Assembly: GCA_017694175.1 (NCBI GenBank)
Contig: JADINE010000004.1
Coordinates: 1-34,978, forward strand
Direction: 5' to 3'
DNA length: 34,978 nucleotides
Source: Candidatus Enterousia excrementavium
GTDB taxonomy: Bacteria > Pseudomonadota > Alphaproteobacteria > Rs-D84
Each line of letters opens with the position of its first letter. The first letter of the stretch is position 1. The translations under genes were made by a program, and so were the position numbers. The notes under the pieces were generated by a model, which was not told the origin of the DNA, made no database searches, and worked only from the letters and a program-made list of their open reading frames with translations. This document shows positions 16,253-24,777 of the stretch, piece by piece.

Positions 16253-17079
16253 TGGCACGCGTTCGGAAACAGAATTTTTTTAACACATTTGGTGCGGTGA
16301 TAAAGTTTGTTTCATTTTGGATTATGGTTGTAATCCAATTACCAATAATTTTAATTTTACCGCGTTCAAAATGGTCTGTTAAATACATGTCTTTTTTCAT
16401 GCGTGTATTATTGGTTTTGGCGGGAATAAAAATACGTGTACATGGGAAAATTTCATCACACAGGCCGTTATTGGTAATATCGAACCACATCTCGATTTTT
16501 GAAATTGCGACTTTTCCAGTTGCGTTTGGGGGCAGTTTTATCGCCAAAAAAGAAATGGAATCATGGCCATTGGTTGGATGGGTTGCGCGTAAATTTGGTG
16601 TTGTGTTTATCGACCGGCGTCCATCACACGCAGTTGATGCGCTGCAACAGGTCCAGCAAACTTTGGCAACAGTATCGTATCCGATTTTTTTATTTCCCGA
16701 AGGCACAACAACAAACGGCGCGTATGTAAAGCCGTTCAAAAGCACACTGTTTAACTTTGTTGAAAATTCTGATGTTGTTGTGCAGCCACTTGTGATGAAT
16801 TACCGTTTTCGCGACGGCAGTCCGATATCCGATGCAGACATGGCGGAACATTTCGCATACTTTAACAATTCAAACCAGGATATGGGGCCCCGGTGTTCGC
16901 GTGAACGCAGTGCATTTGGCCAGGTGTTTCACATCATGATGTTGGGTGGATTTATGGTTGAATTGACTGTGCTGCCACCACCGCCTTTGGCGGGTATGAA
17001 CAGAAAGCAGATTGCAGAAACGCTGCACAAAACAGTTTCTGATAAATATATGGAATTAAAAGATAAACATGCAAAATAA
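16252..17079 (+). CDS. olsA: PlsC-type O-acyltransferase, probably OlsA
   Basis: This is a 275-residue membrane-associated acyltransferase with a hydrophobic N-terminal segment (about 15-37) and a second at 47-60. Motif I is NHISIFE (78-84), an NHx4E form where Asp is more usual. Motif III is FPEGTTT (148-154), and DRR at 121-123 belongs to motif II. With OlsB directly upstream and translationally coupled (stop and start overlap), the simplest role is adding the second fatty acid to lyso-ornithine lipid. 1-acylglycerol-3-phosphate acyltransferase is the alternative. The prolyl-tRNA synthetase gene follows after 13 bases in the same operon. Confidence 0.75.
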   Translation: MARVRKQNFFNTFGAVIKFVSFWIMVVIQLPIILILPRSKWSVKYMSFFMRVLLVLAGIKIRVHGKISSHRPLLVISNHISIFEIATFPVAFGGSFIAKKEMESWPLVGWVARKFGVVFIDRRPSHAVDALQQVQQTLATVSYPIFLFPEGTTTNGAYVKPFKSTLFNFVENSDVVVQPLVMNYRFRDGSPISDADMAEHFAYFNNSNQDMGPRCSRERSAFGQVFHIMMLGGFMVELTVLPPPPLAGMNRKQIAETLHKTVSDKYMELKDKHAK

Positions 17080-17092
17080 AGAGATTTAAGAA

Positions 17093-18529
17093 ATGAAAAC
17101 AGCAATTACACCGACTCGTTCGGAAAATTTCAGTGAATGGTATCAAAACCTGATAACCGCGGCCGATTTGGCGGAAAATGCGCCTGTGCGTGGATGCATG
17201 ACGATAAAGCCGTATGGTTGGGCAATTTGGGAATTAATGCGTGACGCATTGGACAAACGCATAAAAAAATGTGGCGCGCAAAATGCTCAGTTCCCATTAC
17301 TGATACCGATCAACTTTTTTAATCGCGAGGCTGAACACGTCGCCGGCTTTGCCAAAGAGGCGGCCGTTGTTACGCATTACAGGTTGAAAATGATTGACGG
17401 CACATTACAGCCCGACCCAGATGCCAAATTAACCGAACCGTATGTTATTCGCCCTACGTCCGAAACTATTATCGGCGAAGCAATGTCGCGTTGGGTACAA
17501 TCGTATCGCGATTTGCCGCTGAAATTGAATCAGTGGGTAAATGTTATGCGTTGGGAAATGCGGCCACGCTTGTTTTTGCGTACATCAGAATTTTATTGGC
17601 AAGAAGGTCACAACGCATTCGCCACACATGAAGAAGCCAACGTAGACGCGCGTAAAATGCACCGCGTGTATGGTGACTATATGCGCGAAATATTGGCCAT
17701 ACCGTCAATCATGGGTGAAAAAACACCCGAGGAAAGATTCGCCGGTGCTGATCACACATATACACTGGAACACATTATGCAGGATGGCAAAGCCTTACAG
17801 GCTGGAACTTCACATGACCTGGGCCAGCATTTTTCTAAATCATTTGGGATTCAATTTTTGGATACGGATGGCGCATTAAAACATGCCTGGACAACATCGT
17901 GGGGCGTATCCACGCGTATGATGGGCAGTTTGTTTATGACGCATTCCGACGATGATGGTTTGGTTTTGCCGCCCGCCATTGCCCCGTACCAGGTTGTGAT
18001 TATCCCAATCACGCGTGAAGACACGTCCAACGCATTAAACGCATTCGCACAAAAATTGGGCGAACAATTGGAAAACATCGATGTGCGTGTGTTGGTTGAT
18101 GTGTCTGATATGCGTGCACCGGATAAAATGTGGAAATGGATAAAACGTGGTGTTCCATTGCGTGTGGAAATTGGTGCGCGTGAAATGGATGAAAACAATG
18201 TGACGGTGACGCGTCGTGATTTGGGCAAATCATCAAAACAAACGATGTCAATTGATGCATTTGTGGCCGACGTGAAAAATATGTTGGAACAAATCCAGCA
18301 CGATATGTATGACGCAGTCGTTAGTCGCAATGAAACTATGATTCACGATGTGGCAGATTTGGATGCATTGGAATCAGCATTGGCGGCCGGTAAAATTGGA
18401 TTTTTCCGTATCAAATACGATTTGACAACAAATGAAAAATTTAATGCGTTGATGGAAAAATACAAAATATCGCGCAGATGCCTGGACGATAATGATCCAA
18501 CATACGTATATGTTGCAAAATCATATTAA
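17093..18529 (+). CDS. proS: Prolyl-tRNA synthetase, archaeal/eukaryal type
   Basis: This cytoplasmic class II enzyme charges tRNA-Pro. The 478-residue protein has PTSET (121-125), motif 2 RTSEFYWQEGHNAF (163-176), QAGTSHDLGQHFSKSFGIQF, the motif TSWGVSTRMMGSLFMTHSDDDGL, and LPPAIAPYQVVIIPI leading into the anticodon domain. It ends YVYVAKSY. The C-terminal tyrosine, the TSHDLGQ and SWG blocks, and the absence of the bacterial INS editing insert mark the archaeal/eukaryal form, not the form usual in alphaproteobacteria. ATG 17093 is 13 bases after olsA, so it rides in the lipid operon, and a terminator follows at once. Confidence 0.93.
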   Translation: MKTAITPTRSENFSEWYQNLITAADLAENAPVRGCMTIKPYGWAIWELMRDALDKRIKKCGAQNAQFPLLIPINFFNREAEHVAGFAKEAAVVTHYRLKMIDGTLQPDPDAKLTEPYVIRPTSETIIGEAMSRWVQSYRDLPLKLNQWVNVMRWEMRPRLFLRTSEFYWQEGHNAFATHEEANVDARKMHRVYGDYMREILAIPSIMGEKTPEERFAGADHTYTLEHIMQDGKALQAGTSHDLGQHFSKSFGIQFLDTDGALKHAWTTSWGVSTRMMGSLFMTHSDDDGLVLPPAIAPYQVVIIPITREDTSNALNAFAQKLGEQLENIDVRVLVDVSDMRAPDKMWKWIKRGVPLRVEIGAREMDENNVTVTRRDLGKSSKQTMSIDAFVADVKNMLEQIQHDMYDAVVSRNETMIHDVADLDALESALAAGKIGFFRIKYDLTTNEKFNALMEKYKISRRCLDDNDPTYVYVAKSY

Positions 18530-18531
18530 AA

Positions 18532-18556
18532 AAAATCCCGCATCATGCGGGATTTT
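18532..18556 (+). terminator. Intrinsic terminator of the olsB-olsA-proS operon
   Basis: The stem AAATCCCGCA-tca-TGCGGGATTT is followed by further T. Confidence 0.8.
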
Positions 18557-18576
18557 TAATTTTCCGCAATTTATGA

Positions 18577-18582
18577 TATAAT
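18577..18582 (+). promoter_or_regulatory. -10 element for the dehydrogenase gene
   Basis: A perfect TATAAT lies 24 bases before the start codon. The T-rich -35 position overlaps the end of the preceding terminator and is poor. Confidence 0.4.
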
Positions 18583-18605
18583 ATTTGCGCAGGAGAGAAC
18601 GTAAA

Positions 18606-19535
18606 ATGAAAATAGCAATTATTGGCGTTGGTACGGTTGGTTCTGCGGTTGCGACCGCAGTTAAAAACACAGGATTCGTTCACGAAATAGTTTTATTTGA
18701 TCGCGACGGCGTGCGTGCACGCGCTGCGGCCGATGATTTGGGTCATGCCGCCAGTTTTGGTTTTGACGTAAAAATAACAGCGGTCAGTAATTATCGCGGT
18801 ATCCGCGGCAGTGATATAGTAATCGTTGCGGCCGGCGCGAATCAAAAACCTGGCGAAACACGCACTGATTTATTGACCAAAAACGCCGCTGTTATATCAG
18901 ATATTATCCCGCGCGTTATGGCCAACATAGATGCAAAAAACGTGAAAATAATAATTCTGACCAATCCGCTGGACGTGATGGTTATGTTGGCGCAAAAATT
19001 ATCGCGCCTGGCCCCGGGGCGTGTAATAGGTACGGGCACTATGTTGGATTCAGCGCGCCTGCGCACGATATTGGCGCGGCATTTGGGCGTATCCACCCAA
19101 TCAATAAATGCGTACGTACTGGGCGAACATGGCGACAGCAGTGTTGTGGATTGGACATCCGCCACAGTCGGTGCGCTGTCGTTGGATGAATTTTGTCGGC
19201 AAATGAAAATATCGATGCCACAAACAACGCGCAACACAATTGCACACCGTGTACGCAATGCAGCATACGAAATCATTCGCGGTCGTGGCGCAACATGGGA
19301 TGGAATTGGTGCGGCTGCGGCTGATTTGCTGCGGTGTATAATAAACGACGAACACAGAATTTTAACGGTCAGCACAGTATCCGGCACGGGTGCTGATATG
19401 GTTGCGATGTCTTTGCCGCGTCTGGTTGGGGCTGGGGGCGTTGTTGCCACGCTGCGACCAAAATTGTCTGCATCTGAATCGGCCGCCCTGCGTCGCAGTG
19501 GAAAAATTATTCGTAAAAATTATGATATGATATAA
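18606..19535 (+). CDS. ldh: L-lactate dehydrogenase (LDH/MDH superfamily)
   Basis: The 309-residue protein has the Rossmann start MKIAIIGVGTVGSA with Asp32 of FDRDG for NAD. The substrate loop is AGANQKPGETRTDLL. The Gln before Lys-Pro-Gly-Glu is the lactate-type residue where malate dehydrogenases have Arg, so pyruvate/lactate is preferred. LTNPLDVM, GTMLDSARLR and the catalytic His in GEHGDSSVV (about 175) are all present, so it should be active. The ATG at 18606 is chosen because AGGAG lies 10 bases upstream; an in-frame TTG at 18585 would sit before that site. Transcribed alone behind a TATAAT box. Lactate formation would fit fermentative life in a host, which is inference. Malate activity is the alternative. 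Confidence 0.85.
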   Translation: MKIAIIGVGTVGSAVATAVKNTGFVHEIVLFDRDGVRARAAADDLGHAASFGFDVKITAVSNYRGIRGSDIVIVAAGANQKPGETRTDLLTKNAAVISDIIPRVMANIDAKNVKIIILTNPLDVMVMLAQKLSRLAPGRVIGTGTMLDSARLRTILARHLGVSTQSINAYVLGEHGDSSVVDWTSATVGALSLDEFCRQMKISMPQTTRNTIAHRVRNAAYEIIRGRGATWDGIGAAAADLLRCIINDEHRILTVSTVSGTGADMVAMSLPRLVGAGGVVATLRPKLSASESAALRRSGKIIRKNYDMI

Positions 19536-19558
19536 TTTTACATCCGATTACAATCCGA

Positions 19559-19609
19559 TTAAAACGTCAAAGCCCCCGTGCTATAATCCGCATATGGGGG
19601 CGTTTTGAT
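19559..19609 (+). promoter_or_regulatory. Promoter within an inverted repeat upstream of the GNAT gene
   Basis: TTAAAA (19559-19564) and TATAAT (19582-19587) are 17 bases apart. GCCCCC (19572-19577) and GGGGGC (19596-19601) bracket the -10, with weaker pairing extending outward (TCAAA with TTTTGA). The hairpin may be an operator or a weak ldh terminator. Confidence 0.45.
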
Positions 19610-19912
19610 ATGGCAGATGAAAAAATCACTTATGATATTTTTCCAAACGGTGCTGGTTTTTATGCCAATTGTAACGGACACCATGTTGGTGAAATAACTT
19701 TTGTACGTGTGGGGGCGGATAAAATGATAATTGATTATACCGCAGTCGCAGAAAAGTACCGGGGTGCCACCGTTGGGTTAAACTTGGTTCGTTGTGCGGC
19801 GGATTTGGCACGCCAACAGCGTCGCAAAGTTATTCCAATGTGCCCGTTTGCGTCCGCCATGTTCAGCAGGTATCCAGAATTTGACGATGTGCGATTGTTG
19901 CACACACGATAA
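19610..19912 (+). CDS. Small GNAT-like N-acetyltransferase (Acetyltransf_CG type)
   Basis: This 100-residue cytoplasmic protein matches the short GNAT-related family with the pattern of a beta-sheet N-terminal half (GFYANCNGHHVGEITFVRV). A core, AVAEKYRGATVGLNLVRCAADLARQQRRKVIPMCPFASAMFSRYPEFDDV, then follows. The RGxxVGxxL segment is the acetyl-CoA pyrophosphate loop and CPF is the family's conserved cysteine block. Natural substrates of this group are mostly unknown. It starts with ATG behind GGGGGC at 9 bases, has its own promoter, and is followed 64 bases later by an unrelated membrane gene. Family is fairly sure; function is not. Confidence 0.75.
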   Translation: MADEKITYDIFPNGAGFYANCNGHHVGEITFVRVGADKMIIDYTAVAEKYRGATVGLNLVRCAADLARQQRRKVIPMCPFASAMFSRYPEFDDVRLLHTR

Positions 19913-19976
19913 AATCTTTGCTTGAATTAACAGGTTAATTTGCGATAGCATGCCTGCAACAAAGCAGGGGGATTTT

Positions 19977-21368
19977 ATGTCACGCAAATTACGCCTATGG
20001 TTAATATTTTTAATCTTTTTGAACGGGTATGTAAGTTTATCGTTTGAATTGGTTGTGCTGCGTCAATTGTCGTTTTGGGTTGGTTCCAGTGCAGTTATTA
20101 CCAGTATTATTATGGGGATATTTCTGGGGTTTATGTCATTGGGATATTTTCTGGGGTCGTCCGAACGTATTGCGCATAAGCGAATCAGAACAATTCTTGC
20201 CACCAGTTTTATTATAATCGCATTGTTTGCATTTTTTGCGGCCAGTTTTCCGTTGGTTATGGAATATTTTACGCACCTGTATCAATGGGGAATTACGTCC
20301 AGTGTGGCACAGACTTTTATATTTTCATTTTTGTTTTTATCAATTGGCCCATTTTTGTTTGGGTTCAATACAACGTTGCTGTCGCGTTGTCTGCACAAAT
20401 ACAATACGAATTATACAGGCAACATCATGGCGTGGGATACCATTGGTTCAGTGCTGGGATCGCTACTTACCACATTAATTCTGATGCCATTTATCGGTGT
20501 GAATCACACAGTGATGTTAATTGTTGCATTGGCCGGATTTGCAGCAATTGTAACGCGTCCGAAATGGTGGGTAATAACACTTGCTGTGTTAGTTTTTATC
20601 CCAACGGTATTGATTAACAGTGATAAAGTTCAACAATATAAATTTGGTATTTTAGTGAATAATGCGAATTCAACAATATCTGTATCGCAGTTTAGTGATA
20701 ATACACGTGTTTTGTACATGAATGGTTTGCCTATGTCGATATATAATCCAGCCACTGGTGCAAATGCAATGTATATCGATTATTTGAACGAGCATTTTAT
20801 TTACAATCTGCCTGCGAACAAACGGCATAAAATTCTGGTTTTGGGTGCGGGCGGTTTTACTGCTGGTTTGAACGATACGTATAACGATTATACATTTGTG
20901 GACATAGAACATACGTTACAGGAAATATCAGAAAAATATTTTCTTGGGCGTTCATTGCCTGCGAATAAAAAATTCATTGTCCAGGATGCAAGTCAATATT
21001 TGAAAAACAGCAACGAACAATACGATTTAATCTTGCTGGACGTATATTCAAATTCATTCCAGGTGCCCGAAGGCTTTATTACCGCTGAATTTATGCAGCG
21101 CGTAAAATCGCACGTTGCGCCCAATGGAATTTTAATTATGAATATTATCGCCAGTCAGTCATTTCGTGACAAATATTCCCAGGTATTTGATAACACTTTC
21201 CACACAGTCTTTACGCAAAATACCCAGCGCCAGGTTATAGGTTTTGCAAATCCCTATGTTCAAAACGATGTGGCGAATATCTTGTACGTTTGGTACAATC
21301 GCGAAAGTGACAATCGGATTTATACGATAAACAAAACGCCGGTTATTTACGACCGACACATAAGATAA
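19977..21368 (+). CDS. Membrane-anchored spermidine synthase-like protein
   Basis: The 463-residue protein has two parts. The first 200 residues hold about six membrane helices, beginning LWLIFLIFLNGYVSLSFELVVLRQL, a pattern typical of fused SpeE-like membrane proteins. The second part is a Rossmann aminopropyltransferase/methyltransferase-like domain, with HKILVLGAGGFTAGL for the nucleotide, VDIEHTLQEISEKYF and DASQYLKNSNEQYDLILLDVYSN. The residue pattern of true spermidine synthases (GGGD) is altered to GAGG, so polyamine synthesis is uncertain. The ATG at 19977 behind AGGGGGA is chosen over an upstream ATG at 19950 that lacks a ribosome site. A strong terminator follows. The role could be polyamine-related or methylation of an envelope component. 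Confidence 0.75.
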   Translation: MSRKLRLWLIFLIFLNGYVSLSFELVVLRQLSFWVGSSAVITSIIMGIFLGFMSLGYFLGSSERIAHKRIRTILATSFIIIALFAFFAASFPLVMEYFTHLYQWGITSSVAQTFIFSFLFLSIGPFLFGFNTTLLSRCLHKYNTNYTGNIMAWDTIGSVLGSLLTTLILMPFIGVNHTVMLIVALAGFAAIVTRPKWWVITLAVLVFIPTVLINSDKVQQYKFGILVNNANSTISVSQFSDNTRVLYMNGLPMSIYNPATGANAMYIDYLNEHFIYNLPANKRHKILVLGAGGFTAGLNDTYNDYTFVDIEHTLQEISEKYFLGRSLPANKKFIVQDASQYLKNSNEQYDLILLDVYSNSFQVPEGFITAEFMQRVKSHVAPNGILIMNIIASQSFRDKYSQVFDNTFHTVFTQNTQRQVIGFANPYVQNDVANILYVWYNRESDNRIYTINKTPVIYDRHIR

Positions 21369-21392
21369 AAACGGGGCACACGCCCCGTTTTT
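21367..21392 (+). terminator. Intrinsic terminator after the SpeE-like gene
   Basis: The stem AAAAACGGGGC-acac-GCCCCGTTTTT is followed by more T. The A run on the other side lets it serve the convergent HTH gene too. Confidence 0.85.
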
Positions 21393-21398
21393 TTTCTA

Positions 21399-21650
21399 TT
21401 ATTCGTTTGGATTTTCAATATATCCCACCAACAACAATAATTTATACACAGGGATTTCGCAAATTCCATCCTCGTATCCGCGCAGTTCATCCGGGCGAAT
21501 ATTTAAATTACGTGCTATTTCTTGCGAAGAAATACCCTGGGCAACGCGCATTTCGCGCAAAACCCGCCCCAACTTTTGATAATAAACATCTTCGGGTGGA
21601 ACCCAATCAGATTTTAATGTAAGAACTTCGTATAATTCTTGTGTAGTCAT
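21399..21650 (-). CDS. XRE-like helix-turn-helix protein
   Basis: This 83-residue cytoplasmic protein starts MTTQELYEVLTLKSDW. The segment LGRVLREMRVAQGISSQEIARNLNIRPDELRGYEDGICEIPVYKLLLLVGYI fits the Cro/C1 pattern well: helix 2 ISSQEIARNLN, recognition helix RPDELRGYEDG, then PVYKLLLLVGYI. A longer form from a GTG at 21677 is possible but has no better ribosome site. It stands alone, convergent to the SpeE-like gene. It resembles the small HTH-like protein at 3506-3700 in plan. The target is unknown; the nearest divergent promoter is that of the thiol oxidoreductase at 21857. Confidence 0.75.
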   Translation of the reverse strand: MTTQELYEVLTLKSDWVPPEDVYYQKLGRVLREMRVAQGISSQEIARNLNIRPDELRGYEDGICEIPVYKLLLLVGYIENPNE

Positions 21651-21803
21651 ATATTTGCTTTCTGTTAATAAAACCACAACTAATTGCGGATGGTTGCGCG
21701 TTTATAGAATCCATAGGATTATATACCAATATTCAAACAATTTCCACAGGATAAAATTCATATGCAACTGTTGAATAAAATACATGCAAAAGGTAAAAAT
21801 GGC

Positions 21804-21832
21804 TTGCGCCATGCGCATCAGATTTCTATAAT
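21804..21832 (+). promoter_or_regulatory. Promoter of the thiol oxidoreductase gene
   Basis: TTGCGC (21804-21809) and a perfect TATAAT (21827-21832) are 17 bases apart, 25 bases before the start codon. Confidence 0.6.
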
Positions 21833-21856
21833 GCAAACCATGACAAAGGAGAACTT

Positions 21857-22447
21857 ATGAAAAAATTATCACTGTTATCTGCTTTATTGGGCTTTTTCTT
21901 TATTGGTGCGGCATCTGCGGCCGACATATCGCTGTATTATTCACCGACGTGTCCGCATTGTCACCATGCGCGCGAATTTTTCACAGATCGTATTGTGTAT
22001 GAATATCCAGATTTGCGCATTGTTCAAATTAATGTTGCCAACCGTGCTAATTTGCCGAAATTCCAGGAAGTATTAAAAAAATGTGAATACGACAGTGGTG
22101 GTGTTCCTGTAATCGTTGTTGGTGATAAATGTTTCCAGGGTTATGCCGACTTTATGCAACAGGAATTGCGTGACGCAGTTGAGGTTGATATGTCAGACAC
22201 CCAGAAAAAAACAGCGGCCGAAAACAGAAAAGCTTTGGATGATAATGCTGATGAATTCAAAAAAGCACATCAAACACATCAGGCAACTGTAACCGAATAT
22301 TCTGCTGAAACAGAACAGGCCGCGGCTGACGACACGCAAAAAAAAAATAACGAATATTCGTCCATCTGGTTTTATGCGTTATTGCTAGTTTTGGTTGGTG
22401 CTTTGGCATTTGTATTGGTTCGTCCAAACAACAAAAAGAAAAAATAA
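21857..22447 (+). CDS. Membrane-anchored periplasmic thioredoxin/glutaredoxin-like protein (CPHC)
   Basis: The 196-residue protein has a signal peptide (1-21, ASA|ADI). A thioredoxin-fold domain follows, with the active site YYSPTCPHCHHAREFF (Cys32-Pro-His-Cys35) and the cis-proline region GGVPVIVVGDKCFQGY. A long Lys/Gln/Ala-rich helical linker (about 115-160) leads to a C-terminal membrane helix (IWFYALLLVLVGALAFVLV) and a basic tail. CPHC is the dipeptide of DsbA, an oxidising enzyme, while the short fold is closer to glutaredoxin. It faces the periplasm and could make or repair disulfides in the Cys-rich exported proteins seen here, which is inference. AAAGGAG precedes the ATG. CvpA follows 38 bases later, probably in the same transcript. 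Confidence 0.82.
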   Translation: MKKLSLLSALLGFFFIGAASAADISLYYSPTCPHCHHAREFFTDRIVYEYPDLRIVQINVANRANLPKFQEVLKKCEYDSGGVPVIVVGDKCFQGYADFMQQELRDAVEVDMSDTQKKTAAENRKALDDNADEFKKAHQTHQATVTEYSAETEQAAADDTQKKNNEYSSIWFYALLLVLVGALAFVLVRPNNKKKK

Positions 22448-22485
22448 AACCTGTTTAACCATAATCAGCATATTGGATACAGCCG

Positions 22486-23358
22486 ATGTTTGATTTTACT
22501 ATTTTGGATTATATTTATGTGGGCGTCCTGGTGGCGTCCACAGTTTGGGCCAGTGTTCGTGGCGGAATTTATGAATTGGTTGCAACGCTGTCATGGGTGA
22601 TAGCCGCGCTTGCAGCGCGTTTTGTATCACCTTTGTTGGACAGTTTGCTGCAAACATGTTTTGATTTATCTGCCCCAACGATGAGCACGCGTGTCGCATC
22701 ATATTTCATCATAATTTTTGTGGTGTTAATGGTATGCGGTTTTTTCAATCAACGCCTGCGCGAAAAAATCCAAAACAGTATTATGAAGGTCACAGATCGC
22801 ACATTGGGGATAATCTTTGGTCTGATTCGTGGCATAGTAATTATGGGCGTTGTGTATTGGGGCGCACTTTGGTATTATTCAGATGGCCAGCCCATGGGCG
22901 ATTGGGTGGCCAAAGCGAAAACACGTCCGATTATGCAGTTAACTGCGGTGACATTGGATGAACTGTTTTTCCCGCGCCCAGGCAGCAAATTATTGGAAAA
23001 CGATATGGCTGCGGATAAAAGCAGTTCTGTGGCCGATTACAGGAATATGATAAATCCTGCGGTCGAGGGCTCTCGGAAAGATGCATCAGATACAGAAAGT
23101 GTCGAAACTGGATACACAGCCGAAGAAGTTTCCGCGCTTAATAATACACTTTTGCAACTGGAAAAAGATGCTGTCGCCGAAGAAAACAGGGCGCGTGCCG
23201 CAGCCGAAGCGGCCGCCAATGCTGCCGCCGATGCATTACCGGTGGCCAGCGATGCCACTGCTGCTGCAACTGCGGAAATGGAAAACGCGGCCGACAATGT
23301 TGGTGCGGATGTTGCCTCGCAATACGGCAGCGAAGATGCCCCAGTTACATCGGATTAG
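22486..23358 (+). CDS. cvpA: CvpA family membrane protein
   Basis: The 290-residue protein has four predicted membrane helices in the first 150 residues and the family's opening FTILDYIYVGVLVASTVWASVRGGIYELVATLSWV. The conserved DRTLGIIFGLIRGIVIMGVVYW comes later, typical of CvpA, first known from colicin V production. In other bacteria the family is tied to envelope stress and purine-operon neighbours. Its molecular role is not settled. The C-terminal 120 residues are a soluble Ala/Glu/Asp-rich tail longer than in the E. coli protein (about 160 residues), ending SEDAPVTSD. The ribosome site is weak, suggesting coupling to the gene upstream. A strong terminator follows. Confidence 0.85.
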   Translation: MFDFTILDYIYVGVLVASTVWASVRGGIYELVATLSWVIAALAARFVSPLLDSLLQTCFDLSAPTMSTRVASYFIIIFVVLMVCGFFNQRLREKIQNSIMKVTDRTLGIIFGLIRGIVIMGVVYWGALWYYSDGQPMGDWVAKAKTRPIMQLTAVTLDELFFPRPGSKLLENDMAADKSSSVADYRNMINPAVEGSRKDASDTESVETGYTAEEVSALNNTLLQLEKDAVAEENRARAAAEAAANAAADALPVASDATAAATAEMENAADNVGADVASQYGSEDAPVTSD

Positions 23359-23376
23359 GTTATATAAAGAAATGCA

Positions 23377-23404
23377 AAAACCCACCGCAAACGCGGTGGG
23401 TTTT
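23377..23404 (+). terminator. Intrinsic terminator after cvpA
   Basis: The stem AAAACCCACCGC-aaac-GCGGTGGGTTTT is strong and perfect. Confidence 0.85.
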
Positions 23405-23463
23405 CGTTCCTGGTGATTTTTTTGTTTCACCCTGTCACAATGGTTACAGATGGGGGAAACATA

Positions 23464-24207
23464 ATGAAAAAAACAATATTTACAATTTTAACCGTAATTC
23501 TTACCGCGTCCGGCGCATTTGCAGCAGACAGCACAGATGCAGCACGTGGTGTTAATCCTGCGGATAATTTAACTAAAATAGAACTGTTGCCACAGTTGCG
23601 TGCATTTGGTGATTCTTCGATTACATCATTAACGTTAAAATACGATCATGCGATAAAACGTGTTTTCGGAATTAATGCAGAATTACCACTGGTGCGGTAC
23701 AGCGGCCGCGGCACATCGGACAATGGCATTGGTGATTTAACATTGCGTGGTCGTGCCCAGCACACTTGGGGACGTCACACCCTGATTGGTGCCGCAGAAT
23801 TTTTGCTGCCCACTGCAACCGAAGACACCCTGGGGGCCCAGCAATATACATTTGATCCTATTTTAGGCTATGTGTATTCGTTCGGGCATAATATTTTCGG
23901 TGCGCTGGTGGCAAAACAGTTTATTTCATTGCACAACACCGATCCTGCTATTTCGCCCGATATTAACCAAGGTCAATACAGAATGCTGTTGGGTTATGCA
24001 TCCAATAAAGGTTGGTGGGTGCTGGCTGATCCGCAAGTTTGGGTGAATTTTGAAACCGGCCGCCAGGAATTTTTGGCCGAATTGGAACTGGGCACCATGT
24101 TGAACAAAACGACTGGTGTTTGGATTCGCGCAGGTCATCGCCTGGGCGGGAATTGGCGTCGCAATGATTGGACGGTACTTATGGGTATTCGTTTCATGCG
24201 TTTTTAA
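23464..24207 (+). CDS. Outer-membrane beta-barrel protein, transporter-like
   Basis: The 247-residue protein has a signal peptide (1-20, GAFA|ADS) followed by strands running LTKIELLPQLRAFGDSSITSLTLKYDH and VFGINAELPLVRYSG to WTVLMGIRFMRF, ending in Phe as barrels do. The layout (IELLPQ, then NGIGDLTLRGRAQ, then AAEFLLPTATED) recalls the family of transport-like barrels related to MetA-pathway proteins, but the match is by pattern only. The ATG at 23464 follows GGGGG at 7 bases; earlier in-frame starts lie in the terminator of cvpA. A small membrane-protein gene follows after 27 bases and probably shares its transcript. Substrate unknown. Confidence 0.7.
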   Translation: MKKTIFTILTVILTASGAFAADSTDAARGVNPADNLTKIELLPQLRAFGDSSITSLTLKYDHAIKRVFGINAELPLVRYSGRGTSDNGIGDLTLRGRAQHTWGRHTLIGAAEFLLPTATEDTLGAQQYTFDPILGYVYSFGHNIFGALVAKQFISLHNTDPAISPDINQGQYRMLLGYASNKGWWVLADPQVWVNFETGRQEFLAELELGTMLNKTTGVWIRAGHRLGGNWRRNDWTVLMGIRFMRF

Positions 24208-24234
24208 TCACAACAAAACCACAGGAGAAAACAA

Positions 24235-24750
24235 ATGTTTCTTAAATCAAAAATAGGCCTTACCATTTTATCTTTGTACGAAATTATCGCAGTTATATTG
24301 CTGCACAATCCGAAAACGTGCAACATAATGTTTGGTGTAACATTTTGCTATGATGCGTTTAAATATTTTGTGTGGTGTGTGGCGGTTCCACTGATAGTGT
24401 TTTTAATTGTGATGTGGATAATGGATATTGTTGATACTGCGCGCCGCAGACATTCGTTGCTGTACAAAGCAAAACATGCGGTAAAACAAATGGCATCAAA
24501 TATTCACGACCGAGTGTCTGAACATATATCCAGCAAAGACATGGAAAAAATGGTAACAGCGGCGTTGGTTATGGGTCTTAAAAAGTATTCAGAACGCAAT
24601 CCACGCGCCCGTCGTGTGTTGAATGAAATCATGGACGTCGCGCCCAACGAAATTGATACAGAATATGGCGAATACGATTACGCTGTGTACGACGATGATT
24701 CCGTGACCCCAAAAAACAAAAAATCCAAACCCACAAAACGTAAAAAATAA
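24235..24750 (+). CDS. Small two-helix membrane protein of unknown function
   Basis: The 171-residue protein has two hydrophobic segments, about 5-24 and 44-66 (FVWCVAVPLIVFLIVMWIMDIV), separated by a short Cys-containing loop. A helical cytoplasmic region rich in Lys, Arg and Met follows, then an acidic DTEYGEYDYAVYDDDS stretch and a lysine-rich tail ending KKSKPTKRKK. I recognise no family. AGGAG lies 7 bases before the ATG. It is the last gene in its direction; no terminator is visible in the 27 bases before the convergent SLAM gene. Confidence 0.65.
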   Translation: MFLKSKIGLTILSLYEIIAVILLHNPKTCNIMFGVTFCYDAFKYFVWCVAVPLIVFLIVMWIMDIVDTARRRHSLLYKAKHAVKQMASNIHDRVSEHISSKDMEKMVTAALVMGLKKYSERNPRARRVLNEIMDVAPNEIDTEYGEYDYAVYDDDSVTPKNKKSKPTKRKK

Positions 24751-24777
24751 TCCCAGGCAGGGTGGGGTGGGAAAACA

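Noticed and set aside
16152-16745. Long reverse-strand frame across the olsB/olsA junction
   Set aside because: The forward genes carry acyltransferase motifs and coupled start/stop; the reverse frame has no motif or ribosome site.
18842-19450. Long reverse-strand frame inside the lactate dehydrogenase gene
   Set aside because: The forward frame holds all dehydrogenase motifs, so this is a codon-use shadow.
21762-21860. A 32-codon frame running into the start of the CPHC protein with an ATGA overlap
   Set aside because: The best promoter (21804-21832) lies inside the frame, so it would not be on the main transcript. Composition is not convincing.
24751-24777. Search for a terminator between the convergent 24235 and SLAM genes
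   Set aside because: The 27 bases are G-rich but contain no stem with a T run.
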